A stretch of DNA of 64,000 nt, taken from the NCBI GenBank assembly GCA_947650285.1, contig CANTFL010001211.1, positions 372,001-436,000 on the forward strand, given 5' to 3'. The translations under genes and the position numbers were made by a program. This stretch comes from Hyaloperonospora brassicae. Its lineage: Eukaryota; Oomycota; Peronosporomycetes; Peronosporales; Peronosporaceae. Under the pieces are notes generated by a model that saw nothing but the letters and a program-made list of their open reading frames with translations, had not been told where the DNA came from and did not search any database. Shown here piece by piece: positions 9,776 through 22,720 of the stretch. The first letter of the stretch is position 1, and the number at the start of each line of letters is the position of its first letter.

Positions 9776-12700
9776 AAGGATGCGATCTTTTACGATCGCT
9801 GAGAGGTATCTAGTGCGAAGAAAACACGCAGGTGCGATTCTACTGCTCTGTTCAAAAACCTTAACAAAGATGGTTGGGTGAGCGCGACATTGATACAACC
9901 AGTTGTCCTGTCCACACGAGTGGTTGAAATCTCGATGAAAGTACCTGAGTCTTGCTGTCGCGCTAGTAGTCGACATGTGTACAAACTTGGACCATTCTGA
10001 GCACGAATACATATGGCAAATGCTGCATTTGCACGTAAATGTATCGCTAAGTTGGCAGCACGATGGCAATGGCGTCTATCTTTCAGCTTCTCATCAGTAC
10101 ACTAAGCTGCGCTAAGAAATGCACAACCTTACTCAACCAGCGATTGTGACCATTACGTACGCAGCAGAAAAAGAAGAAACGCGTATACGATGGAAGTGAG
10201 AAACTTGTGCCTACCAAGCTGCGTATATTGACAGTGACAAACGCGGCGTGTAAAGAACAGATGGTGGATACTCGTAGGTTTGTGCTCGTTTCGGTGAGGT
10301 CAGAAGGCTGGACCGTACGAGAAAGCCAATGCTATTTAGTGAGAAGAGCAGGGAACATCCAAGCCACGTCGAAAGAATCAGCTACCGACGGGTGACGTTG
10401 ATTGACACGGTCAAACGTTCTCCCACACGAGATCTGAATGATGGTTGTAGCAGGTCACAACACCAGCAAACACTTCCCACCTGGCTACACACGACTTTAA
10501 ACACGATCGAGCGAGATTCGTGCAATCGATTGACATGAAAATAGGGGGCACGATAGCTCATACGTCTGAATCAGGGAAGAAGTGCCGGGATTGGTAGCTG
10601 TTGTGGTAGAACTGTAGAAACTGTGGGCTCCCTACGTTCGAGAGCGAAAACTGCAAGATCGGCGTGTCATCGATTCACTGCACGATCGTGTCAGTGCCTT
10701 GATGATCGTGCTTTGCTGACGTTGTATATTGACATATCTCAAGCTTTCCGAAACATGTGACACTTCAAGATGGCGTGGTCTACGCTTCCCGTAACATGGC
10801 GTGGTCTACGCTTCCCGTAACATGGCGTCGTTCCGCTCACCCCACAAGTGCATCGTGCGAGGGCGTTGTCGATGTAAACAGGACGTGCACATCGGTCCGA
10901 AGATGGTGCGATGCGGTCGAGATATAGTGCTGCAATATTTGGTGAGTCCAATGGAAGAAGCGTCGAGTCGCTGCGTGTTTAAGCGATGCAGACCATGTTC
11001 CTGTCATTGTAGACTGGATACTGGCCACCGCGCAACGTGCGAAGCGCCGGTGTCGTTGTTGTTCGTGGTGGGGCTTATCGATCGCTGAAGAAGCTGATTG
11101 CCGGTAGCCTTCATCGTTGGAAGCGATACGGTATCCTTGACAAGCGTGGAGGATCTCCGCAATGCTATAGCTTGCCTTCTTGCAGCTATAACTTGATTCT
11201 GCGTAGTGGCGTATAGGCCACCAAATAAGAGACGCTTTGTTGAAAGCTAGACACATCGATGCGATTTGTCAGAGTAGGACGTGCTTGTGGAGCTCGTGAT
11301 ACTACAGTGATGAGGAAATGGGGTAACATTGATCTCGATTACACGTGTGTCGGTATGGGTGACTTGTGGGCTGCTACCAATCGTATGGTACCAGCTTCGG
11401 CAATTCCATATTGTTTGGCAACTCGCGCAATGCCAACGATGTATTTCTATCGACCCATTGATGATGTCGAATTGTTTTGCGGCCTCAAGCAGTCACACAG
11501 CTTGACACACCAACGCAATGCAGATGTCGGTCTTCATGCCCCAAAGTGGTGATTTGTCGATTTTTACCTTCCACCCCATGCAAGACTGTCGACTTCTCCA
11601 CTTTCCAGCATCGATCACATTACACCAACACGATCAAGCGAGAAAGTCTTTATCGAAGCATGGCTTGTGCGTATTGAGAATGATCGTAGGCAAGGATGCT
11701 AGAATAACACCAGAGAATTATGCTATGCCTACTAATTCCACGAAGAACCGATAAAAAGCAGTGAAGAATCGAGAGGCCGATGATGGTGTAATGGGCGGAG
11801 TGGAGAAAAACAGTGCCAGTAACCAGAGGTACCATCTGCTAAGATTCGAACTATTGCTCTCATGCAAAAAGTAAAATCAGCTACATCAAAAAGAGATATC
11901 AAACAAATAGAGCATAGATGAAGCAAACAATATCCCACATAATCTCGTTCACCTAAAAAGCAAAAAATGCACTGCAAGATAAAAAGACAATTCGTCAAGA
12001 TACGCTTACAAAATATAAAGATACGATAACACAATGTCACAAACACAAGAAGTAAAATTCTACACTAGATAATATTCGAAATGTCTATGTCGAGTTATCA
12101 GAACAGGAAACATGAATTCTCAAATGACGAATTCGCGCGTACAAAAGATCAGCTGTGCACATTTACTCAAATTTCTCAATTCCAATCACCGTTTGTACAT
12201 TTCACAGTAGCATCTGTATCCGTCGACAGTCATTTATTTTCCAATGATGTAAATACCGCTTCAAGGGTGATCTAGAAGTGTTTTTTTCCAGATGATTTGT
12301 AAGGCCCAGCAGCTTTCATCTCTTTTTACCTCAAAAATTCCGGATCAGTATTGTGTATCGTAGTATTTTTTGAAAAAGGCAACGCTATGTCAAAGAGGGG
12401 CGTAGACAAAGCTAAAGGCAATGGTTCAAAGACGACTCGAGGGACCAAACGACGAACGATAGACATTCGCATCATAAGTGACAAGGTATTGGAGAGCTGG
12501 CGGGATTGTGGAGCCGTTGTTGATCGTATACGCGGATGTTTTTCGGACACAATAATATTTTACATCAAATCATATTAAATTCAATTACATCATATAAACA
12601 CGCAGTGTCAATAATTTCGTCGAGATTTTGCAGCATGCATGATAATCAGATCGACGCCGTGACGTTATCTGCAGTGCATGACATAATGCAAGTAAGCGTA

Positions 12701-14966
12701 GCGGCTCGTTCCGCTCGGTTCGCATCGAGTCCGTGGTACAGTAGTTGCGCATTGCATCAGGCTTCGAGTTAGAGAACCGCCCTCTCTGTGACCACGTCAA
12801 ATGAAGACACATGTGTTGTTGAGCTGTACAGTTTATATACAATGTATCTGCGTCTATCCAGGCTTTGCAACAGCAGTTTATCTACTATCATAAAGGTGTC
12901 GTAATGCGATCTTGCGATCTCTACATCATATATTCAGCCGAATAGTACACATCAGTACAGCATTTTTGTCTTTCACGATAATTAGCTGCATTTTTCTCTT
13001 AAGCCGCATTATTAGTTATGATTTTGAGGTGATTTTTTGTGAAATTAATATGCATCTAGCTAACTTTTTAATTGTTTCTTATTTATTTATAAAACTAGAT
13101 AAATGAAATGCCCTGAATGATGAAACAAATACATTAGTTTACAAAAGGATACTTCAGTGAAAGATTGTGGTGAAAGCACAATGTTACAAAAATATATGAG
13201 CTACTGAGTTTTAACATTCAAAAGCACGAATCATTGATGTGATGTGATCGATTAACACGCACGTGCCTGTAGCAAATACGTGTCAAAGTTTATCACGGAA
13301 TGGCCATAAACGTCGTGCAATTTCGCAATACACACTTCAAATTTGTAGGCACGCAAGTATTTTTGTCACTCCTTATTGATGCCCGCGTCGTATGATCGAA
13401 GCATCGTGGTACAGAAAAGTACGACGAAGACATCGGCTTTCAGGGTAATATAGGAAGAGCGGCTTTTTCAAGCGTAGCTTACAGAACTGCCAAAATGTGG
13501 CGCTACATGTTTGATGGACTGCGGGAAAACGAAAGATAACAACTACGCTTGTGTGCAAATGTCTTCCGCTGCGATCAACAGTATAGCACCCATCTTCACA
13601 TTGTTTAAACGGCAGTTTTAGGTCAATGCCACCATCACTACCACTACCAGTAGCTTCTTTCCGTACCGAATGTAATGCTCTATAGTGATGTCGTTCTCTA
13701 TCTGCGTGCGTTTCGCAATGTGTCTGTTAACATTTGAATGTATGCCTTGCGATAGAAGTAGATACAATGCTATGAGCTTTCACTACAATGTTTTCTCTCG
13801 CTGCCTTTGTTGTTCTCGTCTTCATTGGCTCATTTACGTCATTTCTGAAATATCTTTTAGGGCTAGCGGCGCTTTGACACTGCGCTGTCGCATTGCGTCT
13901 TCCACATGGACACTGTCAAGGGGGGTGGCGGCACATATATGGCATATCGAACCAGCTTAGCATCGATGAAAGGATTAAGCGCAACGTGACGATCTTACAG
14001 ACGCAAGATGAAAGACATCCAATACTACTACTGATGACAACGTAATACGTTTATTCCATCAAATGACAGCAAAAATGGACGGCATATGAGGCCACTTTGC
14101 TAAGAGACTTGACACACAAGTTGACAAAAGGAATTGCAAAGACTATGCGTGGATATGCACGTTGTTGTTGAAAGTGGGGTATATTGATGAATGAATATGC
14201 ACATGATATAAGACATTTATTTGTATATTTGATGTCGGTTTTAGTCCTACTATGCATCCTAAACTCCTTGTCTTGTGGTTAATTATGATATTTTATTCTT
14301 GTAGAGCAAATGCTGGTTCTTGGGACTATTTTGCAGCCTAAAAGTTATCGCCTGTACAAGCAATATGAGCTTTTTGGTACATTATCATGAATGAACCCTA
14401 TCATGGATAATCCCTCCACTATTCGCTAGAAGCCTTTCTTTCGCTGACTATAGTAAAAGGCACGCGACAATAAACCAAGTTATTTGTACAATGGTCATAG
14501 ATATTATCTTGTTTGTATTCGTGCAGATTAAACTTCTAATGGCGATGTAAAAGCGGTCGTGAACTCACGTGACACCACAGTTCCTTCCGCCAGTCAAGTA
14601 AGATGATCAAAGGTGCGTGGTAATTGAACAAACATCAGCAATAGTTATAGGCTACATGCGTAATATGACAGTGACGCCATTGGAAGGCTGCAGGCGGCAT
14701 GGAGACCGAATGACGTCATTCCGGCAGTTTAATGCACAATTTTCAAGATCACACCAATCGGACGGCGATTATTGACGCCACGGTCAGTATCGTTCACCTA
14801 CCCATCAAGTCGTAGCATGCAATCGGTTGCACACCAGAAGATAAAGCGGCAGTGTTTGCACGGAAATGAGGTGTCTGTGGCTCGCACGCTGTCATTGGCT
14901 GCCGTGAGTTAAAACAGCCATTACAAACACCCCTGTCTTCCACAAATCCCGTCCACCGCTAGCCAT
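9776..14966. other. Long gene-poor interval
   Basis: About 5 kb after the MLO-like gene holds no reading frame that I can identify. The longest frames (139 codons on the - strand at 10837-11256; 97 at 11259-11552) show no domain motif and overlap frames on the opposite strand. From about 11.7 kb the sequence becomes AT-rich. The only repeat noticed is the 26-bp tandem duplication at 10770. Confidence 0.5.
10770..10828. repeat. 26-bp direct tandem duplication
   Basis: ATGGCGTGGTCTACGCTTCC plus CGTAAC occurs at 10770-10795 and again, exactly, at 10796-10821. The first 7 bases of a third copy follow (10822-10828). It is a recent slippage duplication of unknown function. Confidence 0.9.
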
Positions 14967-16344
14967 GTGAGCGCATACCTTTGGGCTTTCCCGAGGCGCT
15001 GGACTAAACGAAGTCTGCTTCCCGTTGGGAGCAGATCACGCGGCTGGCGGGAGCGGACGACGATCGGCTCAGTGTCGAACGGGCAAGGAAAAGCCGCGTC
15101 ACAAACGTTTCTCCAATCACTATCAGGTGGGAAAATTTACACGCTCATCGCGCATATTTACATGACTGACACGAGGCAAGGACCGGCCACGCAATCTGCA
15201 CGGCTGGTCGTCGCATCGAACGTCAATCTGCTCCTCATGTTCACTACCTGGACGTTGGCTCGAACGTTCGAGATCGCTTTGCTGCATTTGGTCATGCAGA
15301 AAAGGCTCGGGCAAGACATGGGCCTCGAACGACGGTATTCCTCATCCCGAATCTGCTCTCTTTGACCCGTCGCCTGCGTTTCATATCCCCAAATATAACT
15401 TCAATCGCCCGTTGGCGCTGTGATTTCTACGCGCTTTGTCGTTCTGATCGCTGCCACATCCTGCAATAGTGCTCTGGCTTTCTCTGCTCTTCTCGCTCCT
15501 TCTTCACGCAGAACGGACGCCACGTGCCACGTGATTTTGACGTCAGGTCGTACTCTACTATTGTCGCATCGATGATCACCCGCCGGCAGCTGCTTTCCCG
15601 CGAAGCCTGGCGTGAGTGCTGCCTTTCCACGCTTCAAGCTCTACGGCACGACGCCGATCACGATGGGTGGTCGCGTGGTCGCGAGAGGTTCGCAAGTAGC
15701 AGACATTACGCAGTCCTTCCAAGCCTTGCAAACTGCTAGCATAATCGCGAACGGACCCGTCGTTCTGTCGAGTAACGTTCGCACTACAATGACGATACGT
15801 CGAAAGCGATATTTGTCCCCGTTCATTGCGTGATGAAAACGACCTCCGTCGTGTGCACGCGTGTTCTACATTTTGCCGTCTAATATTGCCAGTGCGCGTG
15901 CCTGGTGAAGCGCTGTTCACTGGCTTGTTCTGCTATGCTGGCGCAGCTGAATCCATTGCTGACTCATGCACGCTGTCACTCCACGGCGGGCACAAAGCTC
16001 CGTGATGATGTCAGCCATGCCTTTTCGAGCGTATCTCCCCACAGCTCGGGCCGTACTGTGTTGTTGTTGCGTCAGCATCCGTGAGAATATATCACGTTTG
16101 CACCTTTGCACCACCACTGAGCTGGACGTGAGCCTACTCGTGCGACGTACTGATTGAAGCTTGAGCAGGCAGCAGCTTCCGGACACACACACACACGTGC
16201 AAAGAAAGCTTTGACGCTCATTCAACGCATGAGACAAAGGACTTACACCTTGTGGCTTTTTCAACCCGTTGCACTAGAGAGCAGGTCAACCGATTGCATT
16301 TTGTATGTTACTATGATACTACAGTCCTTCGCCTTTGCTTCTGT
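14967..16344. other. No recognised gene
   Basis: GC content rises here and there are several open frames of 110-132 codons on both strands (14967-15365 +, 15576-15920 -, 15917-16264 -). They begin with non-ATG codons or overlap each other and show no family motif. This could be the eroded remains of a gene or of the upstream part of a transposon; I cannot assign it. Confidence 0.4.
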
Positions 16345-17178
16345 CTAATCAGAAGCTGTACCTATCGCACTGTCGACGAATTCTTTGCCGTTTGCCTGAC
16401 TCAATCGGCAGAGTTTTCGCGGAAAGTGACGCCCTCGTTTGATGTATCGGCCGTGGCCAACGCAGACCCAGAGGGACGTCCGCTTGCTCGGCTTTTTAGC
16501 AGACACCACGTTCTCTGTCGCACTCGTATCGAACGAACGCGAGACCTGCTCCTCCGTTGCGTCCAGCCTCAGCTCTCGTTGAGTATCAAAACCACCCTCT
16601 TCAACCGGATCGACCTCGTTCAGCTCGAGCCTCAGCCCTCGTTGAATATCGGAACTTCTCTCTTCAACCGGATCGACCTCGTCCTGCACAAGGTCTCGGA
16701 TCTTGACGCCGCTCTCGGGAGCTGTCGAGCCGTCGGTCGACGCCGTTGGTGCATCCGACGTCGTGTCGTCGTCACTCCGTGCCCTCCGCTTCCCCGACAG
16801 GAACGGGTTGCACTTGTTGAGCAATCGATCTGCGCTCACTTTGGGGAACCCGTTGCCCAAATGGTCATCCAGGACAAACATGGGTGCTGTCTCCCAATTG
16901 GCGAGCGCCACTACTTTTGTCGGTGACGCTGGTGGCGAATACAGGGTCGCTTCGTCGGGGGTGATGAGCTTAAGCTTGTCGTCGAACGCAATATGCGGCC
17001 TTTGCTCGTTCGAAGCCCGGGCATCAAAGACCCGTCGAGAGTCCTGGGCCATGGCCATGTCCCCGTCGACCCCTTGACTGAGCAGTGGCGTGGTCGTGTA
17101 CTTGGCCACGCGCTTCCAGAGCTTGAGTGCAGCGCGGGTCACCTTGGCAAGCGCTGCGAGTGAGAACTTGGCTTTCAT
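16345..17178 (-). CDS. Hypothetical protein, 277 aa, promoter-supported
   Basis: Not recognised. An intact frame starts with ATG at 17178 and stops with TAG at 16345-16347. Support for it being a real gene comes from a near-perfect oomycete Inr+FPR box about 80 nt upstream and from GC-rich codons against a mixed background. The N-terminus (residues 1-35) is basic and potentially amphipathic (AALAKVTRAALKLWKRVAKY) without a clear signal peptide. The middle is hydrophilic with an acidic Asp/Ser/Thr patch (RRARSDDDTTSDAPT, about 132-146). Residues of about 163-205 contain two copies of a 21-residue repeat with the core EVDPVEE. The C-terminus is basic and contains one CVGHGRY segment. It is probably cytosolic or nuclear and partly disordered. 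I saw no RXLR or LFLAK effector signature. Confidence 0.5.
   Translation of the reverse strand: MKAKFSLAALAKVTRAALKLWKRVAKYTTTPLLSQGVDGDMAMAQDSRRVFDARASNEQRPHIAFDDKLKLITPDEATLYSPPASPTKVVALANWETAPMFVLDDHLGNGFPKVSADRLLNKCNPFLSGKRRARSDDDTTSDAPTASTDGSTAPESGVKIRDLVQDEVDPVEERSSDIQRGLRLELNEVDPVEEGGFDTQRELRLDATEEQVSRSFDTSATENVVSAKKPSKRTSLWVCVGHGRYIKRGRHFPRKLCRLSQANGKEFVDSAIGTASD
16566..16691 (-). repeat. In-frame 63-bp repeat, two copies
   Basis: Two adjacent 63-bp units (16566-16628, 16629-16691) share CTTCAACCGGATCGACCTCG and most other positions. Because 63 is a multiple of three, the hypothetical protein encoded on the - strand keeps its frame and gains a 21-aa duplication centred on EVDPVEE. 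Confidence 0.85.
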
Positions 17179-17251
17179 GTTGTCGTCGTCTCTCTGTTCA
17201 GTTTGCGCGGCGGTCGAGTGTTCTCATGGGTCGGGTGGTGCGCTCCGAGTC

Positions 17252-17267
17252 GAATTGAGGAATGAAG
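17252..17267 (-). promoter_or_regulatory. Oomycete Inr+FPR core promoter of the 277-aa gene
   Basis: On the - strand the sequence reads CTTCATTCCTCAATTC. This matches the consensus GCTCATTYYNCAWTTT at all but about three positions: a perfect YCAYTYY initiator (TCATTCC, 17259-17265) followed by CAATTC. A start at about 17263 would give an 84-nt leader to ATG 17178, typical for these genomes. Confidence 0.6.
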
Positions 17268-20200
17268 GACTGAACGGCGGAGAGAAGGAGTGAATGAAGC
17301 GCATGAGACGAAAGATTTGGCAGACAAAGATCGGGGAGCTCGCAGTGCGACATGCTTGGAACGGCCTGCTTTCAGGTCGTCACGACGAGACGCCCGTGGC
17401 CAACGATAACACTTGCCAGCTGTCCAGACCAGGCTTGCCAAACCGGCTACCGAGCAAAGCGCCGCCGCAGGCAAAAATTCAAAACATTTCGCGCAGTTTG
17501 TTTGCAAGCACAGCTCGTAACGTGGACCAGCGGTTCAAGAGACAAACAGCTTTTTGCGACCCGTGAAAGTAGTCGTGAGCCGCCCAATGCATTGTTGAGG
17601 CGTTTCGGCGTGGAGCTTGTACCGACCGCACGCTACAGCATGCGAAGCGACGTCGATAGTCAGGGCCACATACACGATTCGGCTGTGCAACTAGAGCGTT
17701 CGATTCGCTTTTGTTGTATGATGGAAAGAATGGATACTCCTGGATCCATCTTGTCACGGCACTGTCGCTGAGCGCACTCCGTCTCAACAAGTTTAGTGCG
17801 ACTACCACGCGCAGTGAATCGCGCTGTGGTATCGCATAGAGCGGTAGACTTCTCGCATGGTTCAGCTGGAGTAAAAGCGAAGCGCTACTTTCGTAGAGTC
17901 GTGGACGACGCACGCACGGTCTACTTGAAGTTGTGTCCAGCCTTTCTTCGTTCAATCGTGAAAATGGCAATAGACATTTGGTGCAAATTCACTCTTTTCT
18001 CTTCGAAAGAACGAGGCGACGTTCGAACGCACCTTTACCGTTGATAGCGGTGTAGAGCGCACTAACTCGTATGTCAAGCTCTGACGTGCAGCATTAATGG
18101 CACAGCATCGTCCGTGCTTTCGAGTTGCTTCAGCGACGTATGTGCTGGTCAAAGCTAGTTTGTTCAACACTCTCTCCTTTCGAGGACATTTGACCCATCC
18201 CATCGTTTTGTCGAGACCTGTAGTAACCGAAGCTCCCACCACAATCGTCCGCAAGTATCCAAAGCCTTCGTAGGTAGTAATCAAGACTCAACACAACCTT
18301 ACGCACGTGTCTGCGGTGCCCGGCGCAGTTACAAACACCTGCGGCAATACTTACAGAAGTCGCTATTGTTTGCGCTCGTGTGTTGCGTTTTCCGCGTGGA
18401 CGTAGTGCTGGCCACGACACTTGACTACCAACACTACAGCAGGGAGAGTAAGTCATTACGAGCCAATAGCGCCGAAACTACCAGGCGTCAATTGACTAAC
18501 ATATATGAATTCGGATCCATTGCATGTCATTGAGAGTGCGTATGTGAACTGTGGCGGTTGCGATATCGCACATATACTGTTGCTGTTGCTGTCATCACTT
18601 CACTCACTGTCCATTGCCAAATCTGATGGCACAATGTAATAATTCAAATATCACAATACGACAGTGTCATGATTCAGTGCGTGGACGGCGGTGTTTGCAA
18701 TGACTTCTGCGCGTAAAAAGTGACTCGATGCATTCCATAGATTCAGAGATGCTCACCCGCAAGTCCCGCACACTTTTTTCCATTTTCGGCAGTTTCCAGG
18801 TAAGCAATAATTGGCATGAGCGGCCGATCTAGCAGACGACCAACGTGCCGCATGTGTCAAATGATCGACGTCGCCCTCACGCCGCGACCACCAGTCGATT
18901 TTACCAAAAAGAAGGGGTACTTAGCTACGGACGGAGCAGTCATCGACTTCCTTCCGCCCTTCCTCACAAGATACTAGATCTGACATCAACAGTAGGATGG
19001 AAAATAAAGAAGCACGAGAGAGCGTTGCCCATCTGCGCAAACAAAGGCGACCTTCTGTCACCCTTTGTAACGACTCCAGCATTCACTGTCGTCAGCTGCG
19101 AAGCGGCGATCATCCTCTGTGCTGCACAAATTTCGTTTCAGCTCTTTATCTGTCGTGGAAAAGATATGAAAGACCGTCTGCACTCAAAGTGGTTGCAATA
19201 CGTACAGAATGCCACGGTGCAAAGATCCCAAATCAGTGTATCAGGGGACAGCCTCAAGAGGTTGACCACAGCCAAGGAGTGAAACTGGTAGTAGCACAGT
19301 CGCCCCTCTCTGTAAGAGGCTCCATCCTTACAGAAACGAGACTTCGAGCTTTCGATTGGAGGTTGTCTGTGTGAGGGGTACATACGTACAAAGACATCGT
19401 CCATTCAAAGCTCGCAATCTCAATGAACTACGAATTGAGTAGGAATTGCATTGAAAGCTCACCTTGAGAAAAGATCGATAGACACGAAAATGTGTTGCCC
19501 GGTTATTCGTAACTATCCAAGCGACTCGCTGCTCTACCCCTGCTGCTTGACAGCACGCATGGTCCCTCTGTTGCAACAAATGTCTTCGCCGAAGGCTTGC
19601 CACGACACAAATGTGGTCCAGCAAAGTCATGAGGCCTCAGACGTCACAAAAGCAAATGACATGTACCAAATCTTGGTGGGCAGTTCATGGCATAGAGCTT
19701 GCTGTTGACGCTTTGAAAACACATACGCAAGACTTCAGCAAATGACGTCATGCCGGAAACACACACACAAACGTGATCTTGCCCTTCCCTGCTTTCAATC
19801 ACTGTCCCACGCGACAACATCGGCACGCCGATCCAGTCAACTCGATCCTGTTCTTGTCGACATAGAGCCCGCGCCACGTAAAAGCTATGCGGAGTATGTA
19901 CAAAGATACCTCCTCCATGTTATAGCGTCAACGGAATGAAATAAGAATACATGAGAATACATCTTTTGTTCGAGAAAATGTAAATAGGTGGACCCATTAC
20001 ACGAAATCGACAGTGCGTGATATATCAATGTGATGACTGTCTACTGCATGGTATGCTACGGCTTCTACTCGTTGATCAAAGCAGGCCGTTGCGTCAGCCA
20101 ACAAGATCTCAGATGCGTCCTGGACGCCCCAATGGGTGTTATGCAAGATGAATTCATCATTCATATTCGTAATCAGATGTGAGAGCTGAGGACGGATGAG

Positions 20201-22026
20201 AGTATCGTACATATCTGTAGTCGGATGTCAGAGCTAAGGACGGATGAAAGTATCAACCATATTCGAATTCGTAGTCAAATGTCAGAGCTGAGGACGGATG
20301 AATTTATCAACCATATTCGTAGTCAGATGTTTACGGTGGTAACGAACCAGGGTGATCAAAGATTTGTCCTGGTGAGACAACAGCAAGCGGTTCAACTTTG
20401 ATCGGGCCGACGCATCTGAGTCGGCTCCGGGCCGATTCTTTGACACTTCGACTCGAAGGAAGTCGAGAAGAACTCCTTGCGAAAACGATGTGTCGAGCTG
20501 AACGCCGCCATCGCAACTCGTCGCATCAAAGACGATGCGATGCACGTGTACTTTGGCATGTTTGAATAGGCTGCACGCAATCAATCGTGGGTGCTAGAAG
20601 TCAAGCTTTTCACCCTCACATAAATTTGTGTCGTGTGTACAGTCCAAGTCAAGGTTAAATGAAATGCCACGCGCTGAACTGTAGAGGTAAAGACCAACCT
20701 CTGGGTTTTGTAGACGGTTGGGCAAGCGTGATTTAGAACTCAGATAAGTAAGCAGATACCTCGTTATTGTGTCGCAGGTTAGTCAATTAATTAATCGACG
20801 TTCGTCACTGCTTTTGCCCAGGCGTCGCGTACTCCCCCTGGCGATCTTTACATGATGAGGGGTACGTATGACTACATAGGAGACAACTTATTAATCACTG
20901 ATGAGAAACCATGTGTCTTGATGCACAGATCTAGATGGCTTGGCAACATCGTACAAAGGACGTGAGCTAAGGGCATTCAATGTAAAGATAAATTTTCATT
21001 TTTGCCAACAACGCAGCGCCTTTGCGGCACCTGTATTTGTGAAGGGTCACTATCTTGTTCCGTCAAGTCCATCTATGTAGCATACAACTGAAGACGCTTG
21101 ATCAAGCGATTCATGTTGCAGAATTATGATCCTACAGGCTGATACAGGACCATCACAGTAAGGCATCCTATCGTGTTGCAATGCTGTCGCGGTAAACAGG
21201 CGATTGCAAAAGCGTTATGGGGTGTTACACTGTTCAACCCACGCCTGCCGGAGCTGGGATCAACATGCCTGAGCGGAGCTCACGCTTTTTGCAGGAATAT
21301 ACGCTACAGTACTGGGAAAAGAACGAAATTACATCAAGACAGTTATCGACGGAGATAAGAACGACGCAAATATATGATTAGGAAGATAGCACATGCAAAG
21401 TTGAGGTGGGTAGCGTCCAGTAAGTCATTCCCAAAATATTAAAATCAAGTTAAAGCCGGGGTCCCACTTTCTAGTGCGCATATAACGCACGATTCTGCCC
21501 GAAGCTCGCAAACAATTTTTAGCCGATAAGACAAGAATTTATGAATACGAAGCCCACGAATACCTGATATGGTGAGAGCGTGCTACCTCGCTCCGCTGTT
21601 GCATGAGATAACATGACCTCAAGGTACCGGTTCAGTGTGGACAGTGCGTGTAAGTTAAAGTGGACAGTGCGGAAAAGCAAGCATCGTTTGATATATCTTC
21701 GGGTATACATTGATAGCGTTAAATTTTAATGAAAGAAGAGACCAAATTCCATAGGATAGGTATCAACTGCGACGTTCTGCATTTATCTCTAAGTTAACAG
21801 GTTGCGAGATTAAGTGTTTAAGAAGTTGCTGCGGCCGAAGAGCGTCAGCACTAGATGCAGATATATATCGCGAAAAGGCTGGCGCTAGAAGAGAAAGAAG
21901 AAATCAAGAAAAATTTAAGATGTACGCATAGGAAGGTGATGGATCTTCTCATAGGTTTCACGGATATCGAAGATCGCTTGTAGGCTTCGCAAAAGCGACG
22001 GAGGAGGATCTCTTGTAAGGCCACGA
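17268..22026. other. Intergenic, no recognised gene
   Basis: Scattered frames of 100-163 codons (17352-17771 +, 17479-17970 -, 18845-19282 +) have no domain motif and largely overlap each other. A minisatellite is annotated at 20160. Just left of 22027 the host sequence CACGA is the left target duplication of the solo LTR-B insertion. Confidence 0.45.
20160..20332 (-). repeat. Minisatellite, about 48-bp period, 3-4 copies
   Basis: GAGCTGAGGACGGATGA recurs at 20183, 20231 (as GAGCTAAGG...) and 20285, with spacings of 48 and 54 bp; the 6-bp difference is an ATTCGA insertion. On the - strand the unit would encode a 16-residue repeat with the core IRPQLSHLTTN, but TGA stops in two units break it. 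The - strand frames on both sides (20282-20584 and 19997-20212) may be parts of one decayed repeat protein. Confidence 0.7.
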
Positions 22027-22149
22027 TGTAACGAGGTGAGCCTGTTTCATAAAAATTGATATTTTCGTATTTAATTTTGAACATTGTCGATTTATATAAT
22101 GTTCGATTGACATTACTTGTAAGGAGTAAGGTTGTAGGAATAGTACCTC

Positions 22150-22591
22150 TGAAATGGGGCATTATTGACTACGTACTGGTTGACCAGTACTGAGTATACT
22201 TCCACTGACGACAGTGGTCGATAATGCCCTGCTAGGTGTTTAAGGAACACAGAGGAAGGAAAGGAGACTAAGTAGTCAGACTAGTCTCTTGGTAAAAGTA
22301 AAACTGTATTAATATAATTAAGTCCTATAACTCCTTGAATCTCTGTTGTCCTGACTTAATTATACCGATATAACTATATGTACGATGACGTCTACTCACC
22401 ACCCATTGCGCGCGTCTCGCAGCGATTGGTGGGTTGATATCATCACGATATCAACCAATGAGCAGACCCTTCGGTCATCATCAACAATATCATCATGCTC
22501 TGTGATATTGTTGAAAGAATATTCGACGTAATATTCTTTATTGTGATATTACCCTCAGTGACAATATCATGTAACAGGTTACCCCGTTACA
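22150..22591 (-). repeat. 3' LTR of G1
   Basis: 442 bp. In element orientation it starts TGTAACGGGG and ends ATTTCA (mutated from GTTACA). The first 200 bases or so match the G2 3' LTR closely, then the two diverge. The AAGGGAGGGGTGA polypurine tract lies just outside, at about 22592-22604 on the opposite strand. Confidence 0.9.
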
Positions 22592-22691
22592 TCACCCCTC
22601 CCTTAATGATAGTCACCGTGTGACTATCGAAACTTTTGTGGCCACCCGTTTAATGACAACGGGACGGAAGGCACTTGTTGGCCAGATCCAT

Positions 22692-22705
22692 TCATTCTGA
22701 CTTTG
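22692..22705 (+). promoter_or_regulatory. Inr+FPR-like box of the G1 antisense gene
   Basis: TCATTCT (22692-22698) is a perfect YCAYTYY initiator, followed by GACTTTG, which partly fits the FPR. It lies 27 nt upstream (A22694 to ATG 22721) of the antisense ORF and points the same way. The same box is present in G2 at 38285-38298. I do not see it upstream of the G3 homologue. Confidence 0.35.
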
Positions 22706-22720
22706 CCTCGCATATTTTAC

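Noticed and set aside
10837..11256. 139-codon - strand ORF with His-rich end
   Set aside because: No family motif, no promoter-like box, overlapping frames on the other strand.
12387..12578. 63-codon ORF with a possible helix-turn-helix (RRTIDIRIISDKVLESW), like the start of a pogo-type transposase
   Set aside because: Too short, no downstream DDE domain, and similarity only by impression.
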